The notes below the pieces were generated by a model. That model was not told the DNA's origin and made no database searches. It worked only from the letters and a program-made list of their open reading frames with translations. Positions 34,434 through 46,014 of a DNA stretch of 64,000 nucleotides are shown in pieces. The stretch is from Medicago truncatula (Eukaryota; Streptophyta; Magnoliopsida; Fabales; Fabaceae): NCBI RefSeq assembly GCF_003473485.1, contig NC_053043.1, forward strand, positions 39,904,576 to 39,968,575, in the 5' to 3' direction. Position numbers and translations under genes: made by a program. Positions within the stretch are counted from its first letter, which is position 1. Each line of letters starts with the position of its first letter.

Positions 34434-34971
34434 GGGTTAATTATGTTTTTGGTCTCTATAAAATTGGGAACTTCTAAGTTTAGTCCTTACTTAATTTTAA
34501 TAGGTTTTTTAGTCCATACAAAAAAAAATTACTTCTAATTTTAGTCCTTGTTACGACAAAGTCTGTTTAATTATCCTTAAACTCTTAAATTTTTAAACGA
34601 TTTTTTTATGACAAGTTTATAACACTATGAAAGGTTCATTTACTAAAATTTAGAATTTTTTAAATGAAACGAATTAAATATGAATTTTTTAAAATGACAA
34701 AAGTATAAGATAAAATTAACAAATTCTGGACGTACAAATCAAATTTTGCGACAATTTTTTGTAGAGGAACTTTTAGTAATGTTCTTAACACGTCTACGAA
34801 AAATTGTTCAAAAACTCAAGAGTTTAAGCATAAATTAAACAAATTTGAATTGAGGAGGGACTAATACTGATTGGAAAATTTTATTTTAAGGACTAAAAGA
34901 ACTATTAAAATTAAGCGAAGACTAAACTTAAATGGTCCCAATTTTATAGGGACCAAAAATATATTTAACTC
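34434..34971. mobile_element. Mutator-like MITE with 9-bp TSD
   Basis: A 538-bp element begins GGGTTAATTATGTTTTTGGT and ends GACCAAAAATATATTTAACTC; the outer 35-40 bases are inverted repeats. The duplication AAAAATAAA is exact at 34425-34433 and 34972-34980. The half element at 12352-12580 is the same family. Confidence 0.85.
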
Positions 34972-35002
34972 AAAAATAAACAAAACAAATCAGATTTATC
35001 AT

Positions 35003-35095
35003 GTTTTTTTGAAAGAAGATTTATCATGTATTTTGTGTTCTTTTTTGGTGTTTTTTTGAAAGAAGATTTATCATGTATTTGTGTTCTTTTTTGGT
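35003..35095. repeat. Tandem duplication, 47-base unit, two copies
   Basis: Copies at 35003-35049 and 35050-35095 share GTTTTTTTGAAAGAAGATTT, ATCATGTATTT and GTGTTCTTTTTTGG and differ by one base in length. The second copy supplies the target-site duplication of the adjoining SINE. Confidence 0.85.
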
Positions 35096-35170
35096 GGTGT
35101 CTGGAGTTCGAATCTCAGACATTACATATATTATGCATTGTCGTTACCAACCGAGCTAAGCTCACAAAGA
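35088..35170 (-). mobile_element. tRNA-derived SINE, short copy
   Basis: Minus strand: TTAGCTCGGTTGGTAACGAC (box A), then CAATGCATAATATATGTAAT and GAGATTCGAACTCCAGAC (box B), ending in ACCACC. Flanking repeats CATGTATTTGTGTTCT (left) and CATGTATTTTGTGTTCT (right, 35171-35187) look like a target-site duplication. It shares the truncated 3' form of the copy at 33332-34103. Confidence 0.75.
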
Positions 35171-35187
35171 CATGTATTTTGTGTTCT

Positions 35188-35786
35188 ATCAAATTCTAAA
35201 TAATTATTTTTTCGATAACCAATAAAAGGGTGAGTATCACTAAAAGAGTATTAAATAGAGTGCGCCTACCATTCATCACATTTAATAATTAACACAACTA
35301 AAAAACAATTCCATAGAACGCAACTTAGAGCTTTCAATAATAAAGATAGCATAAAGCTTATAAGGAAATATAGGAGCTTTGAACAATATGGAGTTATGCA
35401 TCCTTTAAAATGATCTGCCATGCTTGTTTGAATGTTTAGTTAAGTTGTTTTTGTTTTGATTATTTGGCCTTCCCAGCCATCTTTTGTAGAAAAAAAATCA
35501 TGAGTGTTTTTTTTCTTCTCTACTGGTTTCTTGTTCCTCCTGCGAATTTTGGATTATATAATTCGAAAAGAAAAATCAATAGGGTAGGAGAAAGTTGGAG
35601 GATGGGATAATAGGCTGGAGGAGAAAGTTGGAGGATGGTAGAGGCCCAAAATAACAATCTTAGGAAAAGAAAAATCTGTTTCTTTTCCCACCCTTCTAAC
35701 TTCTTGCGCAGCGTCCAAAATTTCCAAAATATCTCCATCCAATTACATAATCTGAACCATGTTCCGGTTTATATTATCTGAACCAT
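35188..35786. other. Intergenic, no gene seen
   Basis: AT-rich. A direct repeat of GTTGGAGGATGG-type sequence occurs at 35590-35640. The overlapping minus frames at 35520-35742 are not convincing. Confidence 0.4.
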
Positions 35787-35947
35787 GTTCTTCTCTCATA
35801 TGTTTTTACTCATTTATGTCTTACGTGAATTAAATCACGCTAAAAAATACACATATGTGAGTTAACTCACGTTAAAAATACACCTGCATGAGTTAACCCA
35901 CGCTCGGCTATTTGACAGGAATGAGTAAAAACAGATGGGAGAAGAGC
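35787..35947. repeat. Foldback element with internal palindromic repeats
   Basis: Left arm TTCTCTCATATGTTTTTACT with CATT (35787-35814) pairs with right arm AATGAGTAAAAACAGATGGG with AGAAG (35919-35947). Between them a 32-33 base unit is repeated two and a half times, each with a GTGAGTTAACTCACG-type palindrome followed by TAAAAATACAC. The class is unknown. Confidence 0.6.
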
Positions 35948-36099
35948 AATTATCTTAAAAATTAGCTGAAATTAGTGTTAGTTTCCATTCAAATTATAAG
36001 CAGGCCTTTGAAAGATTGTAAAGGATAAAGGAGGGTTAATACTTTTCCTACCCTATTAATTTCTCGCGTGCCTTATTTTTTTAACCAAAATGTTCATGG

Positions 36100-36815
36100 G
36101 ATTTTCAGATTATATAACTTGAATTTAGTTTTTCCCTTGTTTTAGGGTGGAAAAATGAGTTTTTCACCAATTTGGATTTTATAATCCGAACACCCCAAAA
36201 AATAGGGCATGTTCATTGTATTTTTTCTCTCTCCATATTATAGAATCCGAACACCCCCTAAACACCGTTATTTAGTGGAAAAACAGTTCAGATTATATAA
36301 TCCGAACTGTATCATCACAAATTATGAGCATGTTAGCATGGATAGCCAGATTAAGGACCATATTAATGTTTCTAACTCCATCCTTCTGTTTTAGGTCATT
36401 GTTAGCCGTTGCCGATCAAAAATCCAGTTTTCAGGCTACTTGATCGGATTGCTTTGAAACTTTCTCAGAAAATTAAAAAAAAAAAATCAAGGATCAAGAT
36501 TCCTTATAAGTGACTTCTAATGGGACTCCGCCTCTCAAACTCCAAAATACCATCATTTAGACTCATTTTTTATTTTTTTATATTCTCAGAAAAATTCGAA
36601 AAAATTTACAATAGTTTTATTTGATTTTCAAAAAAATTTGGTGGTATTTTTATATTTGATTTGACATGTTTTTATCATTTTTTGTTATTTTTAAAAGCAA
36701 AATTTGCAACTACCGAAATATAATAGATTTTGGTTACTGTTTATATATAACCATATTTTAGATTATATAATCCGAACACATCCAAACTGTGTTCGGGTTA
36801 TATAATCCAAAATCC
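36100..36815. repeat. Cluster of TTATATAATCCGAAC motifs
   Basis: The motif recurs in both orientations at about 36106, 36176, 36237, 36291, 36763 and 36793, with a further diverged copy near 35550. At its fullest it approaches the palindrome TTCGGATTATATAATCCGAA. Likely the remains of a repetitive element; its function is unknown. Confidence 0.55.
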
Positions 36816-37057
36816 CATGATCATTTTTGTAAAAGAAATAGCGCGCAAGGAATGGATAAGGTAGAAAAAGTAATAGCTAAAACATTAGCGGGAGTGTCAT
36901 CCATATGTTTGTTGGCTCATAAACGAAAAGAAGGCTTTTTTTTTTTGTTACATGCGAAAAGAAGGGTTTGATGACACCTACAAATCATGACATTATTTGG
37001 ACAAAAAAAAAGATTATGACGTTAATAATGTAGTATTGTAGATAGGGTTGTCTAATT
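36816..37057. other. Spacer, no gene seen
   Basis: A 60-codon plus frame (36789-36971) shows no recognisable feature. Confidence 0.35.
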
Positions 37058-37176
37058 AAGTATAATTTAGTTGGTAGGAACATTGTAATATATAAGAGTT
37101 AGAGTTTGAACTTGAAATTACACTTATGTACTTTAAGTGGTGAAATTTTGGTCACTAGGGTAATCTACCAAAAAAT
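37058..37176 (+). mobile_element. tRNA-derived SINE, plus-strand degraded copy
   Basis: Reads ATAATTTAGTTGGTAGGAAC (box A), GTAATATATAAGAG, a B-box-like GAGTTTGAACTTGAAA, then TTACACTTATGTACTTTAAG and TTTTGGTCACTAGGGTAATC, ending in CTACCAAAAAATAAAA. It is collinear with the 18855-18991 family in the opposite orientation. Confidence 0.65.
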
Positions 37177-38269
37177 AAAATAGGCTGGATCAAGTTAGGT
37201 ATGTCAAAAGATTTATTATTTTATACATGAGTCTGACCTTTTGAAAGTATGGTATAACCTGTAAGTCTGATATCAATCATATTTACTTAAATAAGTCATT
37301 GTAGATTAATGGATCTGCTTCTGTGTTGACGGTCAGACTTATTCATCAATATTTGAGATTTCGGTTCAAGTTGTTTGAACTCGTATCAAGTTTGGTTTTA
37401 TGTACATTCGTACACCACTTTCTTTTTAAAATGTGAATCTATTCCTATGGCAAGATGATATATATCTTACCAAATTATGAAACTAATTAACTGGATTCAA
37501 GTGGTTAAGAAGTTCTACCAATAACAAATTATTTAGGAGATCCTGAGTTTAATGTCTAATTGAAACAATTTTTTTTATCAAACATTACTTACACGTATGT
37601 CAAAACCCAAATTATCTGAATATTTTTTTCCTGAGAACTAGAGAGTTAAAAAAAATGAAAAAAATGTACATACAAAAAAATTATAAAATACCTTTAGTAA
37701 AAAGAAAAGTAAAAAAAAATTAAACATGCTTCCTTCAAAAAAAAAAAATTATTAATCATACTTATTAATATTAAAAAAAGGCATACATTAAATGACGCTA
37801 CGAAATTCTTTTAAATGTTAAAAACATCTTAAAATTTGTGACATTTTGATATAAATAAACTAATCTCTTTATAACAAAATTCTTATATTAAGGACCGGAA
37901 TGGAGTATTCACTAAAAAGCAAAACTAACAACCTTTTGTCTCATTATTGGATTTTTGTGGTCCATCATCTTCATTACTCTTTGTTTTGTTTTGTCATAAA
38001 ACCGTTTTTTTTTCTTTCTGGCCAGCTTACAACCGTGTTTTTGAATCACACAAAAATATAACTATGTGTTATCTTTTTTTTGAGGGGATAACTATGTATG
38101 TGTTATCTAATCAGCTTATTTATCAGTTTGACAAATGCATCATTAATAACAGCCAATGATTTAACAATTGTATCAAAGTGATCTCTATATATCAATCACT
38201 ATTAGTTAGATAACACATATGTTAGAAAATGAAAATAAAAAACATTTTCATAAATTAAGATACTGAAGA
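37177..38269. other. Intergenic, no gene seen
   Basis: AT-rich. A Stowaway-type end (AAGGACCGGAATGGAGTA near 37890) lacks a clear partner. A B-box-like segment near 37540 may be another eroded SINE. Confidence 0.35.
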
Positions 38270-38745
38270 AATATGACATGGTGAATGCTTACTATAAGCA
38301 CTCTTATGGAAACCAATACAAGTTTAAATTAAAATGTACAAATATTTTAGAAAATCAAATAAAAAATATTTTCATAAATTAAGTTACCGAAGAAATATGA
38401 CATGGTGAATGCAAAATCTGTAAGTACTCCTATAGAAACCAATACAAGTTTAGACAAAGATGGTAGTGGAATTGAGGTAGAGGTAACACAATTTCAAAGT
38501 ATATTTGGTTCCTTACTTTATCTTATGGCTTATAGACAACATATTTCAGAGTGTATTTGCGTCCAAATTCACTGGTTCAAACAACATTTTCTAGACTCTG
38601 ATTTAAAATTATATCATACTCCAATAAAGTACGATAACACAATTGCCATTAACTTGACTAAGAATCGAGTTTTACATTCAAAGACTAAGCATATAGAGAT
38701 TCGTCGTCGCTTTTTACTTGACCGTGTTAAAAAGGGGATGTAGTT
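38270..38745 (+). mobile_element. Ty1-copia pol fragment (RT to RNase H)
   Basis: The plus frame from 38402 reads AKSVSTPIETNTSLDKDGSG, then TQFQSIFGSLLYLMAYRQHI, and after an internal deletion YDNTIAINLTKNRVLHSKTK with HIEIRRRFLLDRVKKG. These are the conserved end of copia reverse transcriptase and its RNase H. A diverged direct duplicate of the sequence before it (AAATATGACATGGTGAATGC) lies at 38270-38290. The element is defective. Confidence 0.85.
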
Positions 38746-40440
38746 TTTGAACCCTTTTCCAACATGCATCATGAAAAAGGCCCTTCACTTTTGTTTTTGG
38801 TTTTGATTAGATACTAAAACTAGGATTAGAATCTCAGTAACTAGGTAACTCCAAAGCATCAAATCACAAGCATTTTTAAGAATATTAGTTTTCATGTTTT
38901 TGAAAATGTGAACCTATTCACTTGAAAATGCGAATTTATTCACACTTGTTTTGTTTTTGGAAATTGTAGAATGTTTTTAAATGATTTAAAAAATGTGAAT
39001 CTATTCCTATGAATCTATTTACTCTTCTTTGATTTTGGAAAATTAAGGATGTTTTTAAACCGAATCAATTCACTCTGAGGTGTGAATGTATCCACTTTAA
39101 GTTTCTGGTCGTGTGAATCGATTCACTCTAACATCACTTGTTGGATGAATCGATTGACTCTCCTATTTATACTAAGAACATGTTCAAAATAAAATGAAGG
39201 TTTAATACATGTTTTGGTTCCTTAACTTATTTTCGGATTTCATTTTGGTCCCCTAACTATAAAGTGTCTCAATTTGGTCATTTATGTCTTCTATCGTTAC
39301 CTCTTTTGGTCCTCTCCGTTAGTTTGTTTTCAAAAATAGTTAACCCTTGTCCACATGTCATTTAAGATTGGTGATCAAGGGCTAGATTTGAAAAGTACAC
39401 AAGTATACAATGGGCTCACAACATATAATCATTTCTATTCTTCTTGATTTTCCTAAAAATATAAATTTAAAATCACCATCAATCTTCATCTATTTATATA
39501 TTTTTGAAATAATTTGTATCTAGATTTTTAAAAATTAAAATATTTTGCAGAATTTTGTAGAAAAAAATTTGACCTTTTTTTTTAAATTTCGTAAAAAAAT
39601 TATTTTTTTCATATTTTATAAAAATCTGAATTTTTTATATATTTTTCAAAATTTAAATTTTTTTCCAGAATTTTGTAGAAAAAATTAAAAAAAAAACCTC
39701 TTTTTTCGAAAAAAAATATGACCTTTTTTATAACCTTTTTAAATTAAAATATTTTCCAGAATTTTGTAGAAAAAAATTTAAAAAAACATTTTTTTTCGGA
39801 CAAAAAAAATCTGACCTTTTTTTGAAATTTTGTAAAAAAATAATTTTTTTTCAAATTTTTAAATCATGGAAAAGATTTTATAAAAAATTTTATTTTCTAA
39901 TTTTAAAATATGAATTTTTTATATATTTTTCTAGATTTTAAAAATTAAAATATTTTCCGTAATTTTGTAGAAAAAAGTTTTAAAAAAAAAAATATGACCA
40001 TTTTTAAAAATTTCGTTAAAAAAAAAAAATCAAATTTTTTAATTTTGAAAATGATTTTATAAAAAATATGAATTTTTTTATATATTTTTGCTTCAAAAAA
40101 ATCAGGTGTTAATCATTCACCGTAGGCTACAATACACCTACATGATCCAACGATTTCTATTTGAAAAATAGATCAAACAGTTAAAATGTAACGGATAGGA
40201 CCAAAAGAGGTAACGACAAAAGACATAAGGGATTAAATTGAGACACTTTATAGTTAGGGGACCAAAATAAAATCTGAAAATAAGTTAAGGGACCAAAACA
40301 TGTATTAAGCCTAAAATGAATTGATTCACTTAATGTCAAATTTTGAACCAATCGATTAACTCGTTATTAGTTTGGGTTTTCCCCGACATAAGAACACAAA
40401 TACAGAACGGATAACAGGGATATAGGTACCCACCCCAAAT
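38746..40440 (+). mobile_element. Probable copia 3' LTR or tail with GAATCGATTCAC repeats
   Basis: Directly after the copia RNase H fragment, 38900-39180 holds about eight variants of GTGAATCGATTCACTC (for example 39112, 39140), and two more follow at 40315-40365, beyond the inserted MITE. I have seen such repeats in legume copia LTRs. The LTR borders were not found. Confidence 0.5.
39199..40311. mobile_element. Mutator-like MITE with 9-bp TSD, inserted in copia tail
   Basis: A 1113-bp element begins GGTTTAATACATGTTTTGGT and ends CCAAAACATGTATTAAGCC, with inverted arms of about 130 bases (shared CCCCTAACTATAAAGTGTCT). The duplication TAAAATGAA is exact at 39190-39198 and 40312-40320. The AT-rich interior contains four or five irregular repeats of CAGAATTTTGTAGAAAAAA. 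Confidence 0.85.
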
Positions 40441-41671
40441 CTGTCTCGAATTTAGAAAATTACTTTTTTACTCATTGATATTTGTCATGTTATAAAAAAT
40501 GTTATTGATATTTAAAGGAGCAACCAAATTTTTTGGTAAAAAAGAAATGTTAAAGTGAATATATATTGTTGGATAATGTATTACAAATTGCCTTCGGGGA
40601 TGAAAAAAAGTTTCATTTTTTTATTAAAAAAAATGTTTCACTACTGGAACGGATGAGACGGGGATGCCCGAACCTGTCGGGGACGAAGATGAGATTCAGT
40701 TTCTCCTCCCCGTCATATATGAGTAGGATAACATGCAAGTAAAGTTAAGGATGGACGGAAAAGGTAAAACATGTCCCATCCCACCTCAATGTCATGCCTA
40801 TGTTTATTGATGCAATTATCCGCATTAGGTATGAGTAGGATAACAGGTAATTAGAGTCGGGGATGAACGAAAAAGGTAAAACATGTTCCATCCCACCTCA
40901 ATGTTATGCCTATGTTTATTGGTGCAATTTTGATATCTGTATTCACAACACTTTTTTTTTTTTGTTGAACACTAACTTTATATCCCCTACTTGGTTTTGA
41001 AGAAAAAAAAAGTAAGGGATAATCAAAATTTCATTATCCCGTACTAAAATTTCTTTATTATTATTTTTTAAGTTATTTTTTTTAAAGAAGTTAAATTAGT
41101 CCCTAAAATCGACACAAGGGATAGTCAAAATTGACACCAAAATTATTATTATTACATAAATTTATTATACAAACTGACGTTCAGATGAGCACTCTTGTGT
41201 TCATCGGTATGTTCTTTGGTTTTGCTAATATGTGTAAATTATGAACATTTTTTTTTCATAAAATTTTGATTTTGGCTAAAATTATTTTTATAAAAATTAT
41301 ATGTATAAATGTTTATCACTTTAAAATTGTAACTAACCATGCTTATCTTTTTAAAAGTTACCAACAATATAATATTCTTACAAACAAATTTGTTTAAAAG
41401 TATAATTAGAAGAATGAAAAATCCAACCTAAATTTTTCTATTCCCTTTATTTATTGTTATAGATGACTATAAATTATTATTTTTTTGAGAAAAATAATAG
41501 ATATTCATTCAAGTTGATATAAAACATCGATACAATATAAATTTGAAGTCGTTGAAAACAAAAATAATGAATTTGCGAAAAAACTCACAACATCCATGTT
41601 AATAGCATAAAACAATATAGTATATGAGCTAACAAATATTTATGATTACATTCAAGTGTCTGAATGTACTA
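40441..41671. other. Intergenic, no gene seen
   Basis: AT-rich. A roughly 120-base direct duplication is visible: ATGAGTAGGATAACA, GGTAAAACATGT and CATCCCACCTCAATGT occur at 40720-40810 and again at 40830-40920. Confidence 0.5.
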
Positions 41672-41772
41672 TTGATCCAAATTAGCACCAGAAAGAATTG
41701 AACCTGAGACCTTGAGGAGGAGCACACTCCCATGTCCCAAAGTCAATATCATCATGCTAACTCAAATGGGTT
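41672..41772 (-). mobile_element. tRNA-derived SINE, second family, worn copy
   Basis: Minus strand: AAACCCATTTGAGTTAGCAT and AAGGTCTCAGGTTCAATTCT with TTCTGGTGCTAATTT, collinear with the head of the SINE at 30058-30280. The body and tail are not recognisable. Confidence 0.65.
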
Positions 41773-41974
41773 TCTAAATTTGTATTGTTTACGGTGCCAT
41801 AGTCTTTGATTAAATATGCACTATTGATCAAAACTAGTATTTCAACATGAATCAAATAAATACTGCACTACAATCGAAAATAAAATGTTGACCGCACAAA
41901 GATAAGAAATCAAACAAATATACTAATCGAAAATAAAAAGAAGACTAAAAATATAAGAACGGTTTTGCTAACCA

Positions 41975-42152
41975 GTGGCATAAGGAAAATGGTTAAGGAT
42001 GTCAAATTTTTTTTTTTTTTTTATTAAAAACAACAACTTTTTAATTTTTAAAGTTAAATATTTCATTTTTCACCAATTTTCAATGCATAATTTCTACTAT
42101 ATTAATCTTCTTAACTCGTGCTCTTAGGACACAGGTTAACATTTTTCATATA
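41975..42152. mobile_element. MITE with GTTAACTTGTGCC-type ends, copy 2
   Basis: Contains TTCACCAATTTTCAATGCAT, AATTTCTACTATATTAATCT and the right end CTCTTAGGACACAGGTTAAC. Collinear with 32714-32903. The left end is diverged. Confidence 0.5.
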
Positions 42153-43181
42153 TGAAAAGCTTTATTTAACTGTAAAAGAGAATGAAAAACTATTTATAAG
42201 GGTGATGTCAGCTAAAAATTGACCATAAATCCACACTTCGATATATACATAAAAAGAAGGTGATTTTAATTTAATTCGATGTTGACTAGTAACTAGGTTT
42301 TTTTGTGTGTGGAAAACGACTAGTAAGTAGGTGCATATCAATAATTTTATGAATTTGCTAACAATTGTATTTGAACACATTTTAAAATTGTAAATTAAGA
42401 AATTATTATGTAAAAGAAATCAAATACTTCAATTTTCAATATATTAAATACTTAAATTTTAATTCACACTAATTATTGAAGGTTATTGAACAATGTCGAT
42501 GGAACACTCGTTAACATATTCATAAGGTTCTCATTGGCAAGGTAAAGCTAAATTCTTTCCTACGGTCGAAATCAAATCAGGTGTCGTTTAATTATAGTTA
42601 TCACGATTAGTGGAAATATCCACTTCTCTGTATGAGTGTCCATGTGTAATTATTTTTGTTGTTGTTTTATGGTACCTTCGCTTTTTTGGCACCAGTGACA
42701 TTATAACTCTTTTGGGTGCTTCATTCTTTGCGTACCTTATATAGGATGAATCGTCGTTATTATTAATATATCTCATTTTGTCTTCTTAAAGAAAACATAT
42801 TCATAATTTTTTGGGATATTAAAATGAATCACGTCTCTCTTTTACTACTCCGTACTTCTCCATCATGCGGACAATCATAATGTCAACTGAAATGGGCCTC
42901 TCACACGCATAGCATAAAAAATGTGTGTCACTCATCCATCTTATCTTTCAAACGTGTCGTTCATCTAATCGAACACAGCACTGTATAGTACAATCAAATT
43001 CAACTCTCAACAAATTTTCTCCACCGCGTTATAAATTTGCAAACTATATGTCATGCAAAAGCATCCCTCATAATACATGCAGTATTAATTATTTTAAGCC
43101 ACCTAATGCAAAACAAGACAAAAAAACATATAAATAAGGTACTAGAAAACAAATAGCTAGCCTTTGATTTTGTGGAGACAC
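42153..43181. other. Intergenic and 5' region of the zinc-ribbon gene
   Basis: No supported frame. The sequence nearest 43181 is presumably promoter and leader of the following gene. Confidence 0.35.
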
Positions 43182-43388
43182 ATGGCTTGTTTCTGCTTTC
43201 TTGTTGATCAGACAATAAAGATACGGCGGAGCAAACCGGTGGCGGGAACGTGTTCACGGTGTCGCAGTGGTGCCAGTGTAGCTGATATGATTACACAAAC
43301 AAGATTTTGTTATGTTCCTTTCTATTGTAAATCTTGGAAAGCTATTTTATGCACTTTTTGTGGAGCAATTCTCAAGTCTTACAGATAA
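43182..43388 (+). CDS. Small zinc-ribbon-like conserved plant protein
   Basis: A 68-residue single-exon frame starting at the ATG at 43182. The codons upstream are open but lack an ATG. After MACFCFLVDQ come basic RRSKPVAGTCSRC, SVADM, TRFCYVPFYCKSWKAILC and TFCGAILKSYR. Two CxxC pairs (CSRC and CTFC), about 28 residues apart, can bind one zinc ion as a zinc ribbon. I recall a family of very short plant proteins of this layout, ending in GAxLKSYR, without known function. Three neighbouring residues (QTIKI for the usual RRKVR-like run, RSG for GGG, YCKSW for YWKSW) differ from my memory of the consensus, so some divergence or decay is possible. The protein has no signal peptide or membrane segment. 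Confidence 0.75.
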   Translation: MACFCFLVDQTIKIRRSKPVAGTCSRCRSGASVADMITQTRFCYVPFYCKSWKAILCTFCGAILKSYR

Positions 43389-44833
43389 GAAATACCATAT
43401 ATCATTTTATATCTATTGATTGGTCTATAGTTTCATCTTTTCCCTCCACTCTATCAAGATTTTGAGTGTATAACATATACTCATATTTTGATTTGATACG
43501 AGTTTAATGTATATTGACTTCTTACTTTAAATCAAGCAATGTTTATGAGATTAAAAGAAATCATATTGTACCTAAAATTTCAATTTTATTTATAAATTTC
43601 AGGTACACGTAATATTTTAATATTTTAACCAGTATTCATAATGTTTCCATTCCAAATATACGGAGTTTATTTATGAAATTGGATTGATCCAGAATTTTCA
43701 CATATTCGCCATGCAATCAGAGTCAATGGTTGTTTTCCGATCTCACACAAAAAACATAGTTTAATTTTTATGGTATATACGTTAAAATACCGTGCGAAAA
43801 TTAACACCTTCCAATTTTGGTTTAATGATCAATGTCGATGACCAAATGCTTTCGATATCGATACGCAACGGGGGAGCATTGAAGAGATGGCTTTCAATGA
43901 TTTTGTCATTGTTATGCCGTATGGGGATAAAATAGGGATGGAAAAAGAAGGCTACCACTCATCACACGTGTGATTAAATCATGCACCTCAAAACCAAGAG
44001 AGCACGTAAAAATATATAATTTTTGACTTAAAAATTTGAATATACATTTAGAGACATGTTAGCATTTTCCAAAACAATTTACTCTTATCTAGCTTGAAAA
44101 ATAAAAGCACATTTGTTGCATACATTGTTTTTTTTTTTTTTTTTTTTTATTCTTAAAATACCAAATATATCTACAAGTCGACTCAACATATAGGAAGGTT
44201 TGAGGAGTGTCATATACACTTTCTTTCAAACACTGTCTTTGACATTCATTCTTTTATTGAATGAAAATAAATGTATAAAATCAACATAGGATTCATTCCT
44301 AATAATGAGACTGTGTATTAGAAAGAACGTTGGAGAAGGAGTTTTCTTAACATTTCTCATGAATGTTTGGCCTTTTGAAGTTAAAAATAATATTTTAGTA
44401 AAATAAATTTTCTCACGTTTTGGATACAAAATCATTTATTTTTTTTATTGTATACTCATAAGCAATTTTTTTTCTTACAACAACGAAATAAAATTTATAC
44501 TATATAAAAAATTAAAATTCACGTAATCATCAATAATTGTGAAAAAAAAAAAATCAATAATATGAGATGATTGTAGTTCATAAATCTTAACACAACTGAC
44601 AGAAATACTGAAATTGATAGGTTGAATATTATGATCGAGGTTCGAGGTCTCACTCATCCATCTATGTGTGACTATTTTAGGGACAATTGTGATTTTGTCT
44701 ATCTAAAAAGAATAATGAGATTAATGCTCATTTGTTCTCACACGGTTCCGATAAGGAATCGGATTTGATGCAGTAACTGCTTCAGACAGTTGCTTATTTT
44801 GACAGTCCCATCTACAATTAACGTCTAAGATTA
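43389..44833. other. Intergenic, no gene seen
   Basis: AT-rich with a T run at 44130-44148. No supported gene. Confidence 0.4.
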
Positions 44834-45689
44834 TTTTTTTTTTAGGGGAAGAAAACTATTGCATTTCATTAAATAGAATGTGTTCAATACAATGAGGTAT
44901 TGTTATACCCTGTTTTTGGACCTAAAAATACTGGGCCCAATTTCATTTCAAACTTTGTCTATTGTCAAATTTCAACTGCACAGTTCAAATTGTCTCTGCT
45001 ACGCAGTGTTTTCAATCACAATTTTACCTATGTTTTTCTTGCATAAAACCTTTCGAAATGTCTTTACTTGTCTTGTAAGTCATTCAAAAGTGTCTCTGAA
45101 TCATTACATTGCTTTTTCTACAGTTTATTTCAAAATTCGCAAAAAGTAATACAGAAGGGTATTTTGGTCATTTCCTGCAGTGGGACCCATTTTCATCCTT
45201 GTGACTGTCTCCGAGTCTTTTCAGATTGTTTTTTTTAAACATTTCATCAGTAAGCCTTATCAAATTCATTTCAAACTTGCATCTGAGTCAGTGTCAAGTC
45301 GATTTGAATCTGTTTAGGTCAAATTTAGCCCTAGGGGCATTTTAGTCATTTCACACAAAATTTTTGGCATAGAGAGGTTACTTTGAAGTACCTCATTTAG
45401 GCCATTGGTTCGTTTTAGTCCGCTTTGTCAATTTTATTTTTGTTTCGCTTTACGTTTTATCAAATTTGTTTTTTTGTCCAATTTTATTTTTTTAAAATTA
45501 CATTTTTAGTCCAAAAACATTTTAAAAAATTGCATTTTTTTGTTTTTTTAAAAAAGAATTGCTGTTCAGTCCTTATCTTTTATTATTTTGCAGAAACGCC
45601 CCAAAGGGCATTTTGGTCCAAATTTTCGTATCAGTCCAGTCCCCAGTCCATGTGTCTTTTTTTCATTGGTTCAGGTACACATGGCAGCA

Positions 45690-45697
45690 TATAAAAG
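45690..45697 (+). promoter_or_regulatory. TATA box of the solo LTR
   Basis: TATAAAAG in a GC-richer context, about 790 bases into the LTR. It is followed by an A/C-rich stretch that looks like a transcribed leader. This marks the likely U3/R border. Confidence 0.5.
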
Positions 45698-46014
45698 GGG
45701 AACAGTGTCAGATTTTTTTCAACAGATTCCATTCACACAGTGCCACATCACAAACAGATCCAAACTTTCTCTCTCCATTCTGTTAGATCAAAAAAACAGA
45801 TTCACCAAGAACACCAGAACCAAAAACCGAAAATTCATCAGAAATTCTCAGAGATTCGTGTACGAATCTTCATCATCGAATCGATTCCACCGCAATACAA
45901 GGTGCGAATTCCTCACCGGAAGTGAAGAACTCAAGCACCGATCACGGTGGGAGAAGAAGAAAGGGAAAACCGAATCTGCACAGAGGAAGGAGAAGAAGAC
46001 AGAACCAGAGAAAC

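Noticed and set aside
42162-42380. A possible second secreted NCR-like peptide on the minus strand
   Set aside because: The N-terminus is hydrophobic, but the rest lacks the cysteine pattern and there is no exon-intron layout of NCR genes.
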